6,407 nucleotides of DNA. Origin: Cytophagales bacterium. GTDB lineage: Bacteria; Bacteroidota; Bacteroidia; Cytophagales; Cyclobacteriaceae. Location of the stretch: NCBI GenBank assembly GCA_003541895.1, contig DPLR01000504.1, positions 1 to 6,407 on the forward strand, in the 5' to 3' direction. Of this stretch, positions 5,431 through 6,407 are shown piece by piece. A model generated the notes under the pieces. The model worked only from the letters and a program-made list of their open reading frames with translations, was not told where the DNA came from and searched no databases. Within the stretch, counting starts at the first letter, position 1; each line of letters opens with the position of its first letter. Position numbers and translations under genes: made by a program.

Positions 5431-6407
5431 ATGAAAGAAAAAACACTCGGCCAACTCAAAGCCTCCGGTTATAAATTCAAAACCATCAAAGACGAACTGC
5501 GCCTCAACCTGATCGAAAAACTCAAGAAAAAAGAAAACGTTTTTGAAGGAATCTGGGGCTATGAAGAAACGGTAATTCCAGATGTAGAACGCGCCATTCT
5601 TGCCGGCCATGATTTAAATTTTCTTGGATTGCGAGGACAAGCCAAAACGCGCATTGCACGTATGATGGTGAATTTGCTCGATGAATACATTCCGGTAATT
5701 GAAGGATCTGAATTGAATGATGACCCGCAAAATCCGATCTCGCGATTTGGTCGCGACAAAGTGAATGAGCTTGGCGATGAAACACTGATTACGTGGCTTC
5801 ACCGCGAAGAGCGCTACACCGAAAAATTGGCAACTCCCGATGTGTCAATTGCCGATTTGATTGGTGATGTAGACCCGATCAAAGCTGCTTCATTAAAACT
5901 TCCTTATTCTGATGAACGCGTGATCCATTTCGGATTAATTCCGCGTTCACATCGCTGCATTTTTGTTATCAACGAGCTGCCCGATCTGCAAGCACGTATT
6001 CAAGTGGCGCTGTTCAATATTTTACAAGAGGGCGACATTCAAATTCGGGGATTCAAACTTCGACTTCCGCTCGATCTCCAGTTTGTGTTCACGGCCAACC
6101 CGGAAGATTATACCAACCGAGGAAGCATTGTTACTCCGTTGAAAGACCGCATCGATAGCCAGATCATTACACACTATCCGAAGACATTAGAGATCGGAAA
6201 GAAAATCACGCAACAAGAAGCGCACATCCGGGCTGAGCAAAACCGTTTGGTGATTGTGAATGAAATTGCTAAAGACATTGTAGAACAGATTGCGTTTGAA
6301 GCTCGCAAAAGCGAAATGGTAGATGCCAAGAGCGGTGTGTCTGCGCGATTAACTATTTCGGCTTATGAAAATCTCGTTGCCGCTGCCGAGTCGCGGAGGA
6401 TCATATA
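5431..6407 (+). CDS. Magnesium-chelatase-I-like (MoxR-type) AAA+ ATPase, 3'-truncated
   Basis: The frame is open from ATG 5431 to the window edge, giving 325 residues of an incomplete protein. It is an AAA+ ATPase of the helix-2-insert clade that includes MoxR/RavA and the chelatase I subunits. Walker A is GLRGQAKT (Gly66 to Thr73). Walker B is CIFVINEL, with Asn181-Glu182 where most relatives have Asp-Glu. Sensor 1 lies in FTANPED (Asn223), an arginine finger candidate is Arg240 in LKDRID, and a sensor 2 candidate is Arg306 in SGVSARLT. VSIADLIGDVDPIKAA (138-153) and GLIPRSHRCIFVINEL recall the matching regions of BchI/ChlI. Nothing here implies chlorophyll synthesis; proteins like this occur widely in non-photosynthetic bacteria and are often misnamed magnesium chelatase. 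It probably works as a hexamer with the VWA protein encoded upstream. The gene order VWA, small protein, ATPase is the reverse of the usual ATPase-first order. The substrate is unknown. Confidence 0.88.
   Translation, partial: MKEKTLGQLKASGYKFKTIKDELRLNLIEKLKKKENVFEGIWGYEETVIPDVERAILAGHDLNFLGLRGQAKTRIARMMVNLLDEYIPVIEGSELNDDPQNPISRFGRDKVNELGDETLITWLHREERYTEKLATPDVSIADLIGDVDPIKAASLKLPYSDERVIHFGLIPRSHRCIFVINELPDLQARIQVALFNILQEGDIQIRGFKLRLPLDLQFVFTANPEDYTNRGSIVTPLKDRIDSQIITHYPKTLEIGKKITQQEAHIRAEQNRLVIVNEIAKDIVEQIAFEARKSEMVDAKSGVSARLTISAYENLVAAAESRRII

Noticed and set aside
5404..5802. Several overlapping antisense ORFs at the start of the AAA+ gene
   Set aside because: The + strand frame carries clear Walker A, Walker B and sensor motifs, so these are shadows.
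5431..6407. Reading the AAA+ gene as a true magnesium chelatase for chlorophyll synthesis
   Set aside because: No other bacteriochlorophyll genes are present, and the partner VWA protein lacks the ChlD AAA domain; the similarity is at the family level only.

Overview
This window looks like chromosomal DNA of a member of the Bacteroidota, most likely in or near the Cytophagales. The reasons are a GH3/beta-lactamase fusion protein, a bacillithiol-type BshA, a promoter of the Bacteroidota form (TTTG, 19 bases, TAnnTTTG), A-rich translation starts without clear Shine-Dalgarno sites, and moderate GC. The phylum is well supported; anything finer is a guess. All genes are on the + strand and nothing points to phage, insertion sequences, CRISPR or RNA genes.

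Layout. (1) Positions 2-2119 hold the 3' part of a large cell-envelope protein: the end of a glycoside hydrolase family 3 (GH3) domain followed by a class C beta-lactamase-like serine hydrolase domain. (2) After 4 bases comes bshA (2124-3275), which starts at TTG and encodes the glycosyltransferase of the first step of bacillithiol synthesis. (3) A 64-base gap with a good Bacteroidota promoter leads to a four-histidine-box membrane hydroxylase of the fatty acid hydroxylase/sterol desaturase superfamily (3340-3954). (4) A 125-base gap ends in a perfect 17-base palindrome, 11 bases before the next start. (5) A tight cluster follows: a von Willebrand A (VWA) domain protein with an intact MIDAS (4080-5177), a 72-residue protein with two predicted membrane helices (5189-5407), and a magnesium-chelatase-I-like AAA+ ATPase (5431 to the window end, truncated).

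How they fit together. The VWA, small membrane protein and AAA+ genes are separated by only 11 and 23 bases and are very probably one operon. AAA+/VWA pairs of the MoxR/chelatase type usually act together as an ATP-driven remodelling or metal-insertion machine, and the small protein between them could tie the complex to the membrane. The substrate cannot be told from this sequence. The first three genes concern the envelope, thiol redox chemistry and lipid modification, and show no obvious joint function.

The points most worth following are the VWA/2-TM/AAA+ cassette with the palindrome before it, the Asn-Glu Walker B of the AAA+ protein, and the absence of any Asp where the GH3 nucleophile would be expected.
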